Below are positions 16,891 to 24,344 of a stretch of 64,000 bases of DNA, one piece after another (positions within the stretch are counted from its first letter, which is position 1; each line of letters starts with the position of its first letter). A model generated the notes under the pieces. It had not been told where the DNA came from. It made no database searches and was given only the letters and a program-made list of their open reading frames with translations. This DNA comes from CAVTUU01 sp045804965 (GTDB lineage Bacteria; Chloroflexota; Chloroflexia; Thermomicrobiales; UBA6265). Both the position numbers and the translations under genes were made by a program. Where the stretch lies: assembly GCA_045804965.1 (NCBI GenBank), contig JBJMMD010000002.1:127755-191754 (forward strand). The letters are read 5' to 3'.

Positions 16891-17013
16891 GCCTTCACCC
16901 GGCCCTCCAGGCCACCCTCTCCCGCGCACGGGAGAGGGCACGGGAAACGCTCGTCGCGTTTCGGCTAGCTGTTCAGTTCAGGACGAGGCTGGACCATGGC
17001 GCCGGGTGAAGGC
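16891..17013. repeat. 123-bp element with 13-bp terminal inverted repeats and internal hairpin
   Basis: Perfect terminal inverted repeats GCCTTCACCCGGC (16891-16903) and GCCGGGTGAAGGC (17001-17013) bracket a central hairpin CCCTCTCCCG-CGCA-CGGGAGAGGG (16915-16938). The same CCCTCTCCC hairpin core occurs at 24252-24329. The size and structure suggest a MITE-like or REP-like element. It may double as a terminator for the aldolase gene. Confidence 0.6.
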
Positions 17014-17056
17014 TGTTCCACTGGTTTGAGGACCGTTGCGCTCGCACGGAGGAAGC

Positions 17057-18280
17057 ATGAAAGCGATTCGCTACAAGTTCTCGATCCCGAACTTCCTGGC
17101 CGTGCGCACGGCGGATAAGTTGCCGATGCGGATGCTCGAGTCTGGCCGCATCCCTGGGCTCTCCGCGATCGACACCGCACCGACTCCGCTTCCCGGGCCC
17201 GAGTGGTTGCGCGTTAGCCCGCGTCTGTGTGGGATTTGTGGCAGCGACATTTCGATGCTCACGAACCGCGGCAGCTCGTCGATGACGCCGTTCATCTCAT
17301 TCCCAGTCATTCCCGGGCACGAAGTTGTCGCCGATGTCGAGGAGGTTGGTTCTGCCGTCTCCAGTGTCAACAAGGGCGATCGCGTTGTAATCAATCCGCT
17401 GATATCGTGCGAGATGCGTGGCCTCGAACCATGCCCCTCCTGCCAGCGGAACGAGCCGGGTCTTTGCCTCAATTCGGCCGAGGGCTCGCTCTCGCCGGGG
17501 ATGTTGATCGGCTTCTGCCGCGATCTACCGGGCGGCTGGTCGCAAGGCATGGTCGTCCATCGCAGTCAGGTTTTCAGGGTGCCGGAATCGCTTTCCGACG
17601 AGGCGGCGGTACTCATCGAACCGCTCAGCGTTGCCCTTCACGCAGTGCTCAAATCGCCACCGCCAGCGGAGAGCAAAGTGCTGATTATCGGCAGCGGCTC
17701 GATCGGTCTCCTCGTGCTGGCCGCGCTGCGCGTGCTCGGCCATACGTGCGACGTTACGGTCCTCGCCCGTCATCCTGTGCAAGAGCGGATGGCGACGGCA
17801 TTCGGAGCGACGCAGGTCCTGCGCGGAACGTCGGCAGGCGATGCGGCCGTCGCGATCGCCGGGGCGAAGAAGTACAAACCGATCAAAGGCAAGCCGGTCT
17901 ACACGGGCGGTTTCGACTGGATCTACGATTGTGTCGGCTCCGCGCGCAGCGTCGACGAGAGTTTGCATGTGGCGGGGCCGCATGGTCGCGTCGTTATGGT
18001 CGGTTGCGCGGGCGAGCTCTCGCACATCGATTGCAGCTTTGTCTGGTCGCGCGAAATCCAAGTGACTGGCAGCTACGTCTACGGCAAAGAGCAATCCGTC
18101 GATGGCGCACCGCACACCTTCGATCTCGCGATTCGCATGCTTTCCGAGCACCTCGACCATCCGCTGCCGTCGATGATCACGCATCGATTTCCGCTCAGCC
18201 AGCTTCGCGACGCCATGGCGGCGAGCCTCAGCCATGGCTCACATTCGGCAATCAAGATCGTCTTCGACTGCCGAGCCTGA
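17057..18280 (+). CDS. Zinc-dependent alcohol dehydrogenase (MDR family)
   Basis: Medium-chain dehydrogenase/reductase of 407 residues. Catalytic zinc ligands are in LCGICGSDIS and VIPGHEVVAD; structural zinc cysteines form the pattern in CEMRGLEPCPSCQRNEPGLC. The nucleotide-binding loop is IIGSGSIGLLVLAAL near residue 210. Start ATG 17057 (MKAIRYKFSIPNF) has GGAGGA upstream; a TTG 21 bases earlier is disfavoured. The family covers sorbitol, threonine and alcohol dehydrogenases, and the substrate is not evident. It stands alone between the 123-bp repeat element and a long non-coding gap. Confidence 0.92.
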   Translation: MKAIRYKFSIPNFLAVRTADKLPMRMLESGRIPGLSAIDTAPTPLPGPEWLRVSPRLCGICGSDISMLTNRGSSSMTPFISFPVIPGHEVVADVEEVGSAVSSVNKGDRVVINPLISCEMRGLEPCPSCQRNEPGLCLNSAEGSLSPGMLIGFCRDLPGGWSQGMVVHRSQVFRVPESLSDEAAVLIEPLSVALHAVLKSPPPAESKVLIIGSGSIGLLVLAALRVLGHTCDVTVLARHPVQERMATAFGATQVLRGTSAGDAAVAIAGAKKYKPIKGKPVYTGGFDWIYDCVGSARSVDESLHVAGPHGRVVMVGCAGELSHIDCSFVWSREIQVTGSYVYGKEQSVDGAPHTFDLAIRMLSEHLDHPLPSMITHRFPLSQLRDAMAASLSHGSHSAIKIVFDCRA

Positions 18281-18849
18281 CGGACGCTTCCCGACCGCTG
18301 GAACATGTGGGCACGTTCCTCGCTCCTTTGAGCGCGATTCCACCAACACTGCCCACGTGCTCGGATTGATTGCCGTGCATCCCCCTTCCGCCCGGTCCCT
18401 TGCGCTTTGATTCAGCCGCGGCAAGCTGCGGCTTCCGGTGAGGTGTCTACCTCAGCGTCCTCACTTGGACTCCGCGAATCTCAGGAAGCTCAAGCCTCGC
18501 GCGGGGTCATGACCTGGCGACCGAATGAATCTGCTTAACTTTACCCAAACTGCTAGTACCAATGGACTTGCCAACGCAAGGACCATGGTATACGATGTGT
18601 CCAGGACCTCTGTACTGGGTGGGCATACCGTCGTACGTGATCCACCACGCCGGTTGCGGCCGAGATTCGAGCGCGATTGAGCGTCGAATCAGCTGGACGA
18701 CACCGGTCCGGCAAGTGCACTAAATCAGCAATCGCCATGTGAGGTGTCGACGGCGATCAGTACCACGTATAGAACACTTGGCACGTGTTCTGCATAGATG
18801 CAAGTGTCCGTGACGTTGGACCGAAGTACTATCGGAAAGGGCGAAAAAG
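18281..18849. other. 569-base gap with no recognisable gene
   Basis: No open frame here has a credible start, ribosome-binding site or protein motif. A hairpin AGCCGC...GCGGCT lies at about 18414-18433. A GAACAC-N7-GTGTTC inverted repeat (18772-18790) stands about 60 bases before the surface-protein gene and could be an operator. Confidence 0.5.
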
Positions 18850-19605
18850 ATGAACTTGGCAGTTAGGTCTCGGCAATCCGTCATCGCAATGCTGTCGCTC
18901 GCGGCAGTCTTGGCTCTGGTCGCCTCGGTGCTCGTGGCGCCACTGCGGGCGTCCGCCGCCACCACGGAAGTCCATGTCCAAAATGCCGGCAATCAGCAAA
19001 ATTGCGGTGATGAGCTGCTATTCGTCCTCAACGGTCTGACCGGGGATTTCCAGGCGCCGAGCACGATCACCGTGACCTACGAGAACAGCATTACGCAGGT
19101 GCTTCCGCTAACTCAAGACAATAACAACACCGTCCATTACTCGACGACAACGCCTGCGGGGACCACGATCGTCGATGCGGTGGCGGTCGTCACAGGAACT
19201 GGTTCGTTTAGTGGCAACTTGGTGATCTCCCACATTCTGTGCGTGAACACGCCGACGAACACACCGGTACCGCCGACCGCGACTGCGCCGGTGGGAGGGG
19301 TGACCGAAACGCCGGTGGCGACGACCACCGAAGTGGTAAGCGAAACCGCGACGGTCCCAGTCGAAGTCGAAACCGTAGTCCCGGGCGCCGACACGCCAAC
19401 GACCGCGCCGGTCGACGAGTCAACCACTGTGCCGGCCGAAGGGTCGGCCACTGTGCCGGTCGGAGGCGTCGCGGCACTGCCGAGCACCGGCGCCGCGCCT
19501 GACCAATCGGGCAACTCCGGCATGCTCGCGGCGGTGCTACTTGCCGTTGGCCTCGCTGGAGCCGGAATCGCCCTTCGCCGCCGAGCGCTCAGGGCACGCG
19601 GATAA
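18850..19605 (+). CDS. Secreted surface protein with LPxTG-like anchor (paralogue 1)
   Basis: Exported protein of 251 residues. It has a signal peptide (residues 1-37, VLALVASVLVAPLRASAA), a conserved domain of about 95 residues (TTEVHVQNAGNQQNCGDELL to SHILCVNTP) with two cysteines, a Thr/Pro/Val-rich spacer, and the terminal sorting-like signal LPSTG, a hydrophobic segment and the basic tail RRRALRARG. This is the layout of a sortase substrate, although no sortase is in the window. AAAGGGCG precedes ATG 18850. A paralogue lies 940 bases downstream in the same orientation. Confidence 0.85.
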   Translation: MNLAVRSRQSVIAMLSLAAVLALVASVLVAPLRASAATTEVHVQNAGNQQNCGDELLFVLNGLTGDFQAPSTITVTYENSITQVLPLTQDNNNTVHYSTTTPAGTTIVDAVAVVTGTGSFSGNLVISHILCVNTPTNTPVPPTATAPVGGVTETPVATTTEVVSETATVPVEVETVVPGADTPTTAPVDESTTVPAEGSATVPVGGVAALPSTGAAPDQSGNSGMLAAVLLAVGLAGAGIALRRRALRARG

Positions 19606-19642
19606 CCTCTCCGAGACGGAAACACAACCGAGATTGACCGGA

Positions 19643-19673
19643 CCGAGGGCTGGCGTTGATCGCCAGCCCTCGG
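19643..19673 (+). terminator. Terminator-like hairpin after surface protein 1
   Basis: CCGAGGGCTGGCG-TTGAT-CGCCAGCCCTCGG is a perfect 13-base stem with a 5-base loop, 38 bases past the stop. The following bases are pyrimidine-rich but lack a clear T tract. Confidence 0.65.
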
Positions 19674-19877
19674 CCGTACGCTTTCTCCTAGACAGTCTCG
19701 CGATCGTTCCTGGCACGCCGCACACCGACGTCATGCCGACCGTCGCCATGCTCCGGCCGCCCGCCTACCTTCTCCGTCCCGCGCTTTCTTCTCATCCTCC
19801 GCACTTCCCCGTCAATCTCAACGCCATCCCCTCGTCATCCTTTGCGCCACCTCCGTTCTCCCGCGCCACCCCCTTTC

Positions 19878-19906
19878 GTCATTCTGAGCGAACGCGAAGA
19901 ATCTCT
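19878..19906. repeat. Second copy of the dispersed repeat arm
   Basis: GTCATTCTGAGCGAACGCGA and the following AGAATCTC match the left arm of the inverted-repeat element at 14041-14067 with one or two changes. No clear right arm is seen nearby, so this is a partial or single-arm copy. Confidence 0.6.
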
Positions 19907-20548
19907 TCCTGCCAACCACCGTCGTCAGCACTGCCACTTGCCTCGACATCGCGCGGCATGCCGGAGGCGGAATCTAATGTCAACTTCCAAGCAGACAGAA
20001 ACACGGTTAGACCGCATTGCCAACTTGCCCGAAACCTCTTCGAAGATCGCCCGCGCAAGGACAATTCGACGCTCGGCGATGTCCTGACCAAATGGCAACA
20101 TCTGTCGAGCCTGCTCGCTCGGCAAACCGAAAGTGCACATTATTTTCGCCACGTGTGAACTCGACTTTGCTCTATACCGACGTGTACGGACGTCCCGCAA
20201 TAAAGTAGGACCCCCCAAACGGCCGCTTTACAGGTACTTGGGGCTTGCCCGGAAGTACTAACGACAGTACAATCTTCCCAACGCTCACCGTGCCAGGCGG
20301 GAAGAAAACGCTTCCGCTGCCTGTGGCGACAAGAGCTACGGCGAACACCGTTGGAAGACGGGACACCGTAAGTGAGCGCCGAGACTGTTACTCGTTAGTT
20401 GACTGTTTGATCGAGTGACCGGACTAAGGTGTGTTGTACCGAGTGTATGACACGAAACATGCCTAGCAGTCATTCGGCACTTTAGGACAGTGGTCCAGTC
20501 GGCGCTCAGGCGCATACACGACCTCGTTAGGCAGAAAGGCCGGTAGCT

Positions 20549-21544
20549 ATGAAGCTTTATGCGAGATCGCGCGGGGTGTTCCTCGGATTGCTGTCGCTCG
20601 CGGCAGTCTTTGCTCTGTTCGCCTCAGTGCTTGTGGCGCCGTTGCGGGCATCCGCCGCCACCACGGAAGTCCATGTCCAAAATGCCGGGGGCAATTTCCA
20701 GTGCGGCGATGAGCTGCTGTTCATCCTCAATAATCTGCAGGGCGATCTGCAGGCGCCAGACTCGATCACAGTGACCTTCGAGGGCGGCATCACGCAGATA
20801 ATCCCGCTCACTAAGCTCAATAACAACACCGCCCAATACTCGACGACAACGCCTGCGGGAACTACGGTCGTCGATGCGGTCGCCGTCGTCACCGGCACTG
20901 ATACGTCTGGCGTTAATTTGGTGATCTCCCACATTCTGTGCGTGAACACGCCAACCAACACACCGGTACCGCCGACCAACACGCCGACCAATACGCCCGT
21001 GCCACCCACGAATACGCCGACCAATACACCTACGAACACGCCAGTGCCGCCGACCAACACGCCAACCAACACGGCGACAAATACCGCGACGAATACGCCG
21101 ACCAATACCGCGACCAATACCCCGACGAACACAGCTACGAACACAGCTACGAACACGCCGACGGTTCCGGTTGGTGGAGAGACAGAGACGCCGGCGGACA
21201 CGGAGACGCCGACGAACACACCCACGGATACGCCGACCAATACGGCAACACCAACCAGCACGGCGACGATCCCGCTTGGAGGCGTAACCGAGACGCCTGT
21301 GGACACGGAAACGGCGACCAATACGCCGACCGAGGAGATCGCGACTGAAACACCGCCGGCCACTGAGACTGCAACCACCGCCGTTAACACGCCGACGGCG
21401 ACGACGCCGCCGCAGTTCCCGAACACAGGCGCCACGCCTGGCGGTAGCGGTAGCTCCGGACTGCTCGTCGCGGCCCTCCTCGCGACAGTGCTTGCCGGCG
21501 CCGGTCTGATGCTCCGCCGCAAGTCGCAGCGAATCGAGCCGTAG
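20549..21544 (+). CDS. Secreted surface protein with TNTP repeats and LPxTG-like anchor (paralogue 2)
   Basis: Exported protein of 331 residues, paralogous to 18850-19605. It has a signal peptide (residues 1-36), the same domain of about 100 residues (TEVHVQNAGGNFQCGDELLF onward) at roughly 75% identity by eye, then about 150 residues of Thr/Asn/Pro repeats (TPTNTPVPPTNTPTNTP type, DNA 20941-21400), FPNTG, a hydrophobic segment and a basic RRKSQR end. The repeats vary from paralogue 1 in number and composition, as expected for a stalk lengthened by slippage. AAAGG precedes ATG 20549. Probably cell-wall anchored; function of the head domain unknown. Confidence 0.85.
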   Translation: MKLYARSRGVFLGLLSLAAVFALFASVLVAPLRASAATTEVHVQNAGGNFQCGDELLFILNNLQGDLQAPDSITVTFEGGITQIIPLTKLNNNTAQYSTTTPAGTTVVDAVAVVTGTDTSGVNLVISHILCVNTPTNTPVPPTNTPTNTPVPPTNTPTNTPTNTPVPPTNTPTNTATNTATNTPTNTATNTPTNTATNTATNTPTVPVGGETETPADTETPTNTPTDTPTNTATPTSTATIPLGGVTETPVDTETATNTPTEEIATETPPATETATTAVNTPTATTPPQFPNTGATPGGSGSSGLLVAALLATVLAGAGLMLRRKSQRIEP

Positions 21545-21587
21545 GCTGACGGGTCAGCCCTGACCCACAAGACGAAGCGACACACGA

Positions 21588-21622
21588 AGAAGGAGGTTGG
21601 CGATATTCGCCAACCTCCTTCT
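21588..21622. terminator. 16-base perfect stem hairpin after surface protein 2
   Basis: AGAAGGAGGTTGGCGA (21588-21603) and TCGCCAACCTCCTTCT (21607-21622) form a perfect stem with loop TAT. It lies between the surface-protein gene and the convergent GNAT gene and could terminate both. No T tract follows. Confidence 0.7.
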
Positions 21623-21696
21623 CGCTGAATTGCCCCGGGTGGTCAGGATGGCAGATCGGGCCGATGACGATCCGGTTGAACGCTTCCCGACGGCTT

Positions 21697-22209
21697 TCAA
21701 TCAAACCGTTTTTCGAGCTCGATTTCGTCGTGGATCGGGATGCCGTGGTTTCCGATCTCGGGGATCGACGGCTTCAACTCGCGCGCGTCATCGACGGCGC
21801 CGGCATGAACGGCAACCAGTCGATAGCCGCGCCGCTGATAGAAGCGCAACGCGTCTAGGTTGTCGTTCGTCGTTATCATCCACAGCCGCGGTGCGCCGGC
21901 TGAACGCGCCGCATCCTCCACCGCCCTCAACAAGGCGGAGCCGATCCCAAGGCCGGGCTCGAGCGCGTTGATGCTCGTCAACTCCCAACCCCGGCCGCTC
22001 GCGAAAAACGTGGCCGCGCCCATGCGCGTCTCGCCCCGCCAGGCGATGAGCGCAGTTTGGTCGACCAGCTTGTGAATCACGCCGCGTGAGACCATCGTTT
22101 CGCCACCCCACTCGTCGCGCCACAGACCGGCGAGCCAGTCCCAGTCGGACTCGGTATCGACCGGTCGGATCTCAATTGCCGCGGCGTCGCGAAATGGTGG
22201 TCTGACCAT
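21697..22209 (-). CDS. GNAT-family N-acetyltransferase
   Basis: Acetyl-CoA-dependent transferase of 170 residues. The acetyl-CoA-binding region is LEPGLGIGSALLRAVEDAAR, and the C-terminal motif is NLDALRFYQRRGYRLVAVHAG. This last form (NxxAxxFYxRxGF) is typical of small-molecule GNAT enzymes. Start ATG 22209 (MVRPPFRDAAAIEI) is preferred; an in-frame start 57 bases upstream would add residues without homology. It diverges from parA over about 150 bases. Substrate unknown. Confidence 0.85.
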   Translation of the reverse strand: MVRPPFRDAAAIEIRPVDTESDWDWLAGLWRDEWGGETMVSRGVIHKLVDQTALIAWRGETRMGAATFFASGRGWELTSINALEPGLGIGSALLRAVEDAARSAGAPRLWMITTNDNLDALRFYQRRGYRLVAVHAGAVDDARELKPSIPEIGNHGIPIHDEIELEKRFD

Positions 22210-22251
22210 CCAACAGATCCCGATTTCCTGGCTCCGGCTTGACGATTCGTG

Positions 22252-22281
22252 TTGCCTTATTAGCAACGATCATGGTATGCT
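22252..22281 (+). promoter_or_regulatory. Candidate parA promoter
   Basis: TTGCCT (22252-22257) and TATGCT (22276-22281), 18 bases apart, fit a housekeeping promoter upstream of parA (ATG 22363). A TTGACG at 22239-22244 gives an alternative -35 box with a poorer -10. Confidence 0.35.
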
Positions 22282-22362
22282 CAAGGGAACCGTACGTACA
22301 CCTGTCAGGACCGTCGGTCATGCAGGCATCCGGCTCCTTCCCGCCCAAAGGACAGGCCAGCC

Positions 22363-23172
22363 ATGACCAGAATTATTGCGTTCTTTAATCAGAAAGGTGG
22401 CACAGCCAAGACGACGAGCACCCTCAATGTTGCCGCCGCCCTGGCAGAGCGTGGTCATCGCGTGCTCGCCATCGATCTCGATCCGCAAGCCAGCCTGACG
22501 ATGGCGGTCGGGGTCGATATCGCGGCGTTGAAGCTGTCCATCTACGACCTTTTGCTCGATGAATCGCTGCTGCTTGCCGACGTCACCGTCGGCTCGAGCG
22601 TGCCGGGCGTCGATCTCATTCCTTCGCATCCCGATCTTGCCGCGGCCGAGCTCGAACTGGTCAATGTGCTCGAACGGGAGCGACAACTCGACTATCGCCT
22701 CCGCGCCGCGGACCTCTCCGACTACGATTTCGTCCTCATCGACTCGCCGCCGGCACTCAACGTCCTCGCTGTGAACATCCTGGTTGCGGCGGATGAGCTT
22801 GTGATTCCGATCGAACCGCATCCGCTCTCGCTGATGGTGCTCCGCCGGCTCTTCGAGACGATCAATCGTGTCCGCCGCCTGAATCCGCGGCTGCGCGTGC
22901 TCGGTTTCTTGCCGACCAAGGTGCATCATTCGTCTCGACTCGCCGCCGACATGCTTGCGACGCTGGAAGAAGAGTTTCAGGATTTCGATCAACTCCCAGT
23001 CGTGCCGCTATCCGTCAAGAGCGCGGAATCTGCCGCCGAGCGGACCAGTGTGTTGCAATACATGCCCCGTTCGTCGGTCGCGGCTGCATACCGCGATGTT
23101 GGCGCCTGGATCGAAGGGCGCAACTTAGCCGTGAGCGCAGCTGCCGGCGTGAAGGAGAATGTTCATGTCTAG
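22363..23172 (+). CDS. parA: ParA/Soj-family partition ATPase
   Basis: Deviant-Walker ATPase of 269 residues: KGGTAKTTSTLNVAAALAER near residue 11 (the signature lysine is present), DLDPQASLT (Walker A'), and DYDFVLIDSPPAL (Walker B). Such proteins segregate DNA by ATP-driven dynamic binding to the nucleoid, stimulated by ParB. AAAGGACAGG precedes ATG 22363. The parB start lies inside its last codons, so the two are coupled. No gidA/gidB or dnaA neighbours are seen, so it need not be the main chromosomal pair. AAGGAG for parB is embedded in its 3' end. Confidence 0.93.
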   Translation: MTRIIAFFNQKGGTAKTTSTLNVAAALAERGHRVLAIDLDPQASLTMAVGVDIAALKLSIYDLLLDESLLLADVTVGSSVPGVDLIPSHPDLAAAELELVNVLERERQLDYRLRAADLSDYDFVLIDSPPALNVLAVNILVAADELVIPIEPHPLSLMVLRRLFETINRVRRLNPRLRVLGFLPTKVHHSSRLAADMLATLEEEFQDFDQLPVVPLSVKSAESAAERTSVLQYMPRSSVAAAYRDVGAWIEGRNLAVSAAAGVKENVHV

Positions 23173-24214
23173 CGCGAGCGCGGTCGAAGGCGCCACCGGT
23201 CGTAGCCGTCGTCGGTTTACCGTCGACGAACTCTTCGCGGATCACCGTCCCCAAGCGGTCGGCGTGCGTGATCTGCCGACCGCGAAGGAGATTCGGCTTG
23301 ACCGCATCCTCGCCGATCCGCTGCAGCCTCGGCGGACATTCGACGTCGCAAGACTCGGCGAGCTGACCGCGAGCATCAAGATCGAAGGCGTGCTTCAGCC
23401 AATTGTCGTCCGCTATGACAACACGCAGGATACGTACGTCATCGTCCACGGCGAACGGCGATGGCGCGCGGCCCAAGACGCGGGATTGACCGCGATCCCG
23501 GCAATCGTGCGCGATGTGCCCGAGAACCGGCGGCTTGTGCAGCAATTGATGGAAAACATCGTCCGCGACGACCTTAACGCGGTCGATCGCGCGACGGCGT
23601 TGCGGGCGCTCAAGGGTCGGCTGGGCGACGCCCCATGGGATCACGTGGCGGAAGCGGTCGGCATTCGCCGCAGCCGCCTGTTCCAACTCCTCGGTACGGA
23701 GAAGCTGCCCGAATCGATCCAATCCGACATTCGCACCGGCCGGCTCAGTGAAAAGCAGAGCCGCGCCTTGCAGGGACTCTCGCCCGGACAGCAAGAGGCA
23801 CTGCGCGATGCCATTGTCGACGACGAGCTTTCCGCGGACGAGGCGATGCGGCTGGCCCGGCAACTGCGCGCCGCAAACCTCCCGGACGACCGCGCGGTCG
23901 CCTCAGAAGCCATTGCCGAATACCGCGCCGCGCGACCGCGCGAGGAACCGCTGGCGGTCGACGCCGGCGCGCTCTTAGCTGCTGTCGCCGATGCGGCAAC
24001 GGGTGGGCGGGCGGCTCGGCTCGCGCTTGCAAAGGCCGCCGACGATGTTAGCGCGCCCGCGTATGACGCCAATCGCTTGCAGAGCGAAGTCTTTGCCCTC
24101 GCGCGCACCCTCGCGCGCATGCCGAACGAGGAGATCCTTCCCGGCTCGCCTGCCTACCTCGCGCTGGCAACACTCGCGGGCACGCTCGACGAACTCCTCA
24201 AAGTGCGAGGATAA
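23165..24214 (+). CDS. parB: ParB-family partition protein
   Basis: Centromere-binding CTPase-type protein of 349 residues. N-terminal ParB/Srx domain: ILADPLQPRRTFD, GVLQPIVVRY and the HGERRWRAA CTP-binding motif; then the segment LMENIVRDDLNAVDRATAL and a helix-turn-helix (WDHVAEAVGIRRSRLFQLL). The C-terminal 120 residues are Ala-rich and do not resemble the canonical dimerisation tail. ATG 23165 is chosen because AAGGAG lies seven bases upstream, whereas ATG 23159 is only one or two bases from it. No copy of the canonical parS sequence was seen in the window. Confidence 0.92.
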   Translation: MSSASAVEGATGRSRRRFTVDELFADHRPQAVGVRDLPTAKEIRLDRILADPLQPRRTFDVARLGELTASIKIEGVLQPIVVRYDNTQDTYVIVHGERRWRAAQDAGLTAIPAIVRDVPENRRLVQQLMENIVRDDLNAVDRATALRALKGRLGDAPWDHVAEAVGIRRSRLFQLLGTEKLPESIQSDIRTGRLSEKQSRALQGLSPGQQEALRDAIVDDELSADEAMRLARQLRAANLPDDRAVASEAIAEYRAARPREEPLAVDAGALLAAVADAATGGRAARLALAKAADDVSAPAYDANRLQSEVFALARTLARMPNEEILPGSPAYLALATLAGTLDELLKVRG

Positions 24215-24251
24215 ATCCCAGCGTCCACTTCCCCGGCGCTGACGCGCCACT

Positions 24252-24329
24252 CTCTCCCCTGCGGGAGAGGGTACGCTTTGCGCCCAAGTCCAACAGATCA
24301 GCCCCTCTCCCTCGCGAGGGAGAGGGGCT
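24252..24329. terminator. Two GC-rich hairpins between parB and the DUF4397 gene
   Basis: CTCTCCC-CTGC-GGGAGAG (24252-24269) and a perfect 15-base palindrome (24300-24329, centre CTCGCGAG, arms AGCCCCTCTCCCTCG). They separate two convergent genes, so they can terminate both. The CCCTCTCCC core recurs in the element at 16891-17013, which suggests a dispersed repeat. Confidence 0.65.
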
Positions 24330-24344
24330 GGAGGTGAGGGAACG

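Larger units (their letters stand above)
19606..20548. other. 943-base gap between the surface-protein paralogues
   Basis: Contains the terminator-like hairpin at 19643-19673 and a copy of the dispersed repeat (19878-19906). A stretch at about 20211-20424 stays open in one frame after a TAG (reading NGRFTGTWGLPGSTNDSTIF and onward) without a credible start; it may be a relic. No gene is called. Confidence 0.45.

Noticed and set aside
19541..20158. 205-codon frame over the end of surface protein 1 and the following gap
   Set aside because: It begins inside the surface-protein gene in another frame, runs through a hairpin and a dispersed repeat, and has no coding signature.
22201..24214. parS-like site near parAB
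   Set aside because: No sequence close to the canonical 16-base parS palindrome was found by eye; only a short GTACGTAC palindrome, which is not parS.
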